Shown here in pieces: positions 5,072-6,252 of a DNA stretch of 6,252 nt. The notes beneath the pieces are model-generated. The model was not told where the DNA came from. It made no database searches and saw nothing but the letters and a program-made list of their open reading frames with translations. The translations under genes and the position numbers were made by a program. The stretch is from positions 1-6,252 of the forward strand of contig CAIQIL010000634.1 in the NCBI GenBank assembly GCA_903871865.1. The letters run 5' to 3'. Position 1 is the first letter of the stretch; each line of letters starts with the position of its first letter. The stretch is from an uncultured Burkholderiales bacterium (lineage in GTDB: Bacteria; Pseudomonadota; Gammaproteobacteria; Burkholderiales; Burkholderiaceae_C).

Positions 5072-6252
5072 ATGTCCGAACTGACCGTCACCCTGCCCGG
5101 CCAAGCGCCCGCCCCTGCCGCCAAGCCCCTGAGCAGCTACAAGCCCTTCTGGGCCAAGCGCTTCGGCCCGGCGCCCTTCCTGCCAACCACGCGCGCCGAG
5201 ATGGACGCACTGGGCTGGGACAGCTGCGACATCGTCATCGTCTCGGGCGACGCCTACGTGGACCACCCCAGCTTCGGCATGGCGGTGATCGGCCGCATGC
5301 TGGAGAACCAGGGCTTCCGCGTGGGCATCATCGCCCAGCCCGACTGGCTGAGCGCCGAGCCCTTCAAGGCGCTGGGCAAGCCCAACCTGTTCTGGGGCGT
5401 CACGGCAGGCAACATGGACTCCATGATCAACCGGTACACGGCAGACCGCAAACTGCGCAGTGACGATGCCTACACGCCGGGCGGCAACGGCGGCCAGCGG
5501 CCCGACCGCGCGGCCACCGTCTACTCGCAGCGCTGCCGCGAGGCCTTCCCGGGCGTGCCCGTGGTGCTGGGCGGCATCGAGGGCTCGCTGCGCCGCATCG
5601 CGCACTACGATTACTGGTCGGACAAGGTGCGCCGCAGCGTGCTGATGGACAGCAAGGCCGACCTGCTGCTGTACGGCAATGCCGAGCGCGCCATCATCGA
5701 GGTCGCGCACCGCCTGGCCGCGCGCGAGCCCGTCGAGGCCATCACCGACGTGCGCGGCACCGCCTTCATCCGCCGCCGCAACGACCCGACGGCGCAAGGC
5801 TGGTTCGAGCTGGACTCCACCGACGTGGACCGTCCCGGCCGCATCGACCAGCACATCAACCCCTACATGGGCATGGCCCAGGCTGCCGCCGAGCAGGGCC
5901 AGAGCTGCGCGCTGGAAGACGCTGGCGCCTTCGACCCGGTGAAAGACCCGGTCGGCAAGGGCGTGCAAGTCCAGCCCATCCGCCTGGACATCCGCAGCGC
6001 GGTGACAGACAAGGTGATGGTGCCGGCACAGGCTGAGTCTCCTGCCAACGCGCACAACCACGACGACGAGGCCGACGAGCTCGAAGCGCCGGCGGAGCGC
6101 ACGGACGCCTCGGCGCCGGGCACCCGCACCGGCAAGATCGTCATGCCACCGCGCGAGCGCACCGTCATCCGCCTGCCCGCCTACGAGGCCCTCAAGGACG
6201 ACCCGGTGCTCTACGCCCACGCCAACCGCGTGCTGCACCTCGAAACCAACCC
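5072..6252 (+). CDS. ygiQ: YgiQ family (UPF0313) radical SAM protein, N-terminal half, cut by window edge
   Basis: The first 393 codons are present; family members run to roughly 700-770 residues. The match to E. coli YgiQ is obvious by eye: [40 protein letters not shown] (50-69), [19 protein letters not shown] (111-129), [20 protein letters not shown] (164-183) and [13 protein letters not shown] at the edge. This N-terminal portion resembles a B12-binding-like Rossmann domain. The CxxxCxxC radical SAM cluster motif lies further downstream in the family and is not in the window, so catalytic competence cannot be judged. The reaction of YgiQ is not established. Compared with E. coli, the connector at about residues 270-360 is longer and contains an acidic run ([12 protein letters not shown], 331-342). 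The start at 5072 (MSELTVTLP) lacks a clear ribosome site but is the only sensible Met before the conserved block. Confidence 0.93.
   Translation, partial: MSELTVTLPGQAPAPAAKPLSSYKPFWAKRFGPAPFLPTTRAEMDALGWDSCDIVIVSGDAYVDHPSFGMAVIGRMLENQGFRVGIIAQPDWLSAEPFKALGKPNLFWGVTAGNMDSMINRYTADRKLRSDDAYTPGGNGGQRPDRAATVYSQRCREAFPGVPVVLGGIEGSLRRIAHYDYWSDKVRRSVLMDSKADLLLYGNAERAIIEVAHRLAAREPVEAITDVRGTAFIRRRNDPTAQGWFELDSTDVDRPGRIDQHINPYMGMAQAAAEQGQSCALEDAGAFDPVKDPVGKGVQVQPIRLDIRSAVTDKVMVPAQAESPANAHNHDDEADELEAPAERTDASAPGTRTGKIVMPPRERTVIRLPAYEALKDDPVLYAHANRVLHLETN

Noticed and set aside
3839..6238. A stop-free reverse-strand frame of 799 codons spanning the Tim44-domain gene, the spacer and the antisense of ygiQ.
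   Set aside because: Only the last 335 codons look like a protein family. The upstream part is rich in His, Val, Arg and Gly, lies antisense to unmistakable ygiQ and crosses a 225-bp non-coding spacer. It is a by-product of GC-rich codon use.
1..6252. CRISPR arrays, tRNA or rRNA genes, insertion sequences and attachment sites.
   Set aside because: No regularly spaced repeats, no cloverleaf or rRNA-like segment, and no transposase or integrase coding was seen by eye.

Overview
The window is GC-rich, with G/C-dominated codon third positions, and is gene-dense. I read it as chromosome of a betaproteobacterium, most likely order Burkholderiales. The support is a Tat-exported high-potential iron-sulfur protein (HiPIP), a Tim44-domain membrane protein, a YgiQ/UPF0313 radical-SAM protein and a LitR-like MerR regulator without a cobalamin site. 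I see no phage, insertion sequence, CRISPR array, tRNA or rRNA.

Layout from left to right. (1) The left edge cuts a reverse-strand AhpD/carboxymuconolactone-decarboxylase-family gene, divergent from a LysR-type regulator. Their 141-bp spacer carries a CTTTG-N11-CAAAG dyad. (2) Convergent to the LysR gene, 9 bp from its stop, is a two-gene reverse-strand operon. A MerR-family regulator comes first, then a short-chain dehydrogenase/reductase (SDR) joined to it by an ATGA stop/start overlap. (3) Divergent from the MerR gene is the HiPIP gene. The 139-bp spacer holds two palindromes 18 bp apart, centre to centre, which are candidate operators. (4) HiPIP converges on a Tim44-domain membrane protein gene, with a strong bidirectional terminator and a second hairpin between them. 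(5) Divergent from the Tim44 gene is the N-terminal half of ygiQ, cut by the right edge. Their 225-bp spacer contains a long imperfect inverted repeat with no T-tract, whose role I cannot assign.

Functionally, two regulator/target pairs stand out. The LysR regulator probably controls the divergent AhpD-like gene and itself. The MerR regulator probably controls itself, the SDR and perhaps the HiPIP gene. It resembles the B12-independent class III LitR proteins known from Burkholderia and Pseudomonas, some of which govern light-induced genes. That would make this a possible light- or redox-responsive locus, which is inference only: no photolyase, LOV protein or ECF sigma factor lies in the window. 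The Tim44 protein and ygiQ look like ordinary housekeeping or poorly characterised genes.
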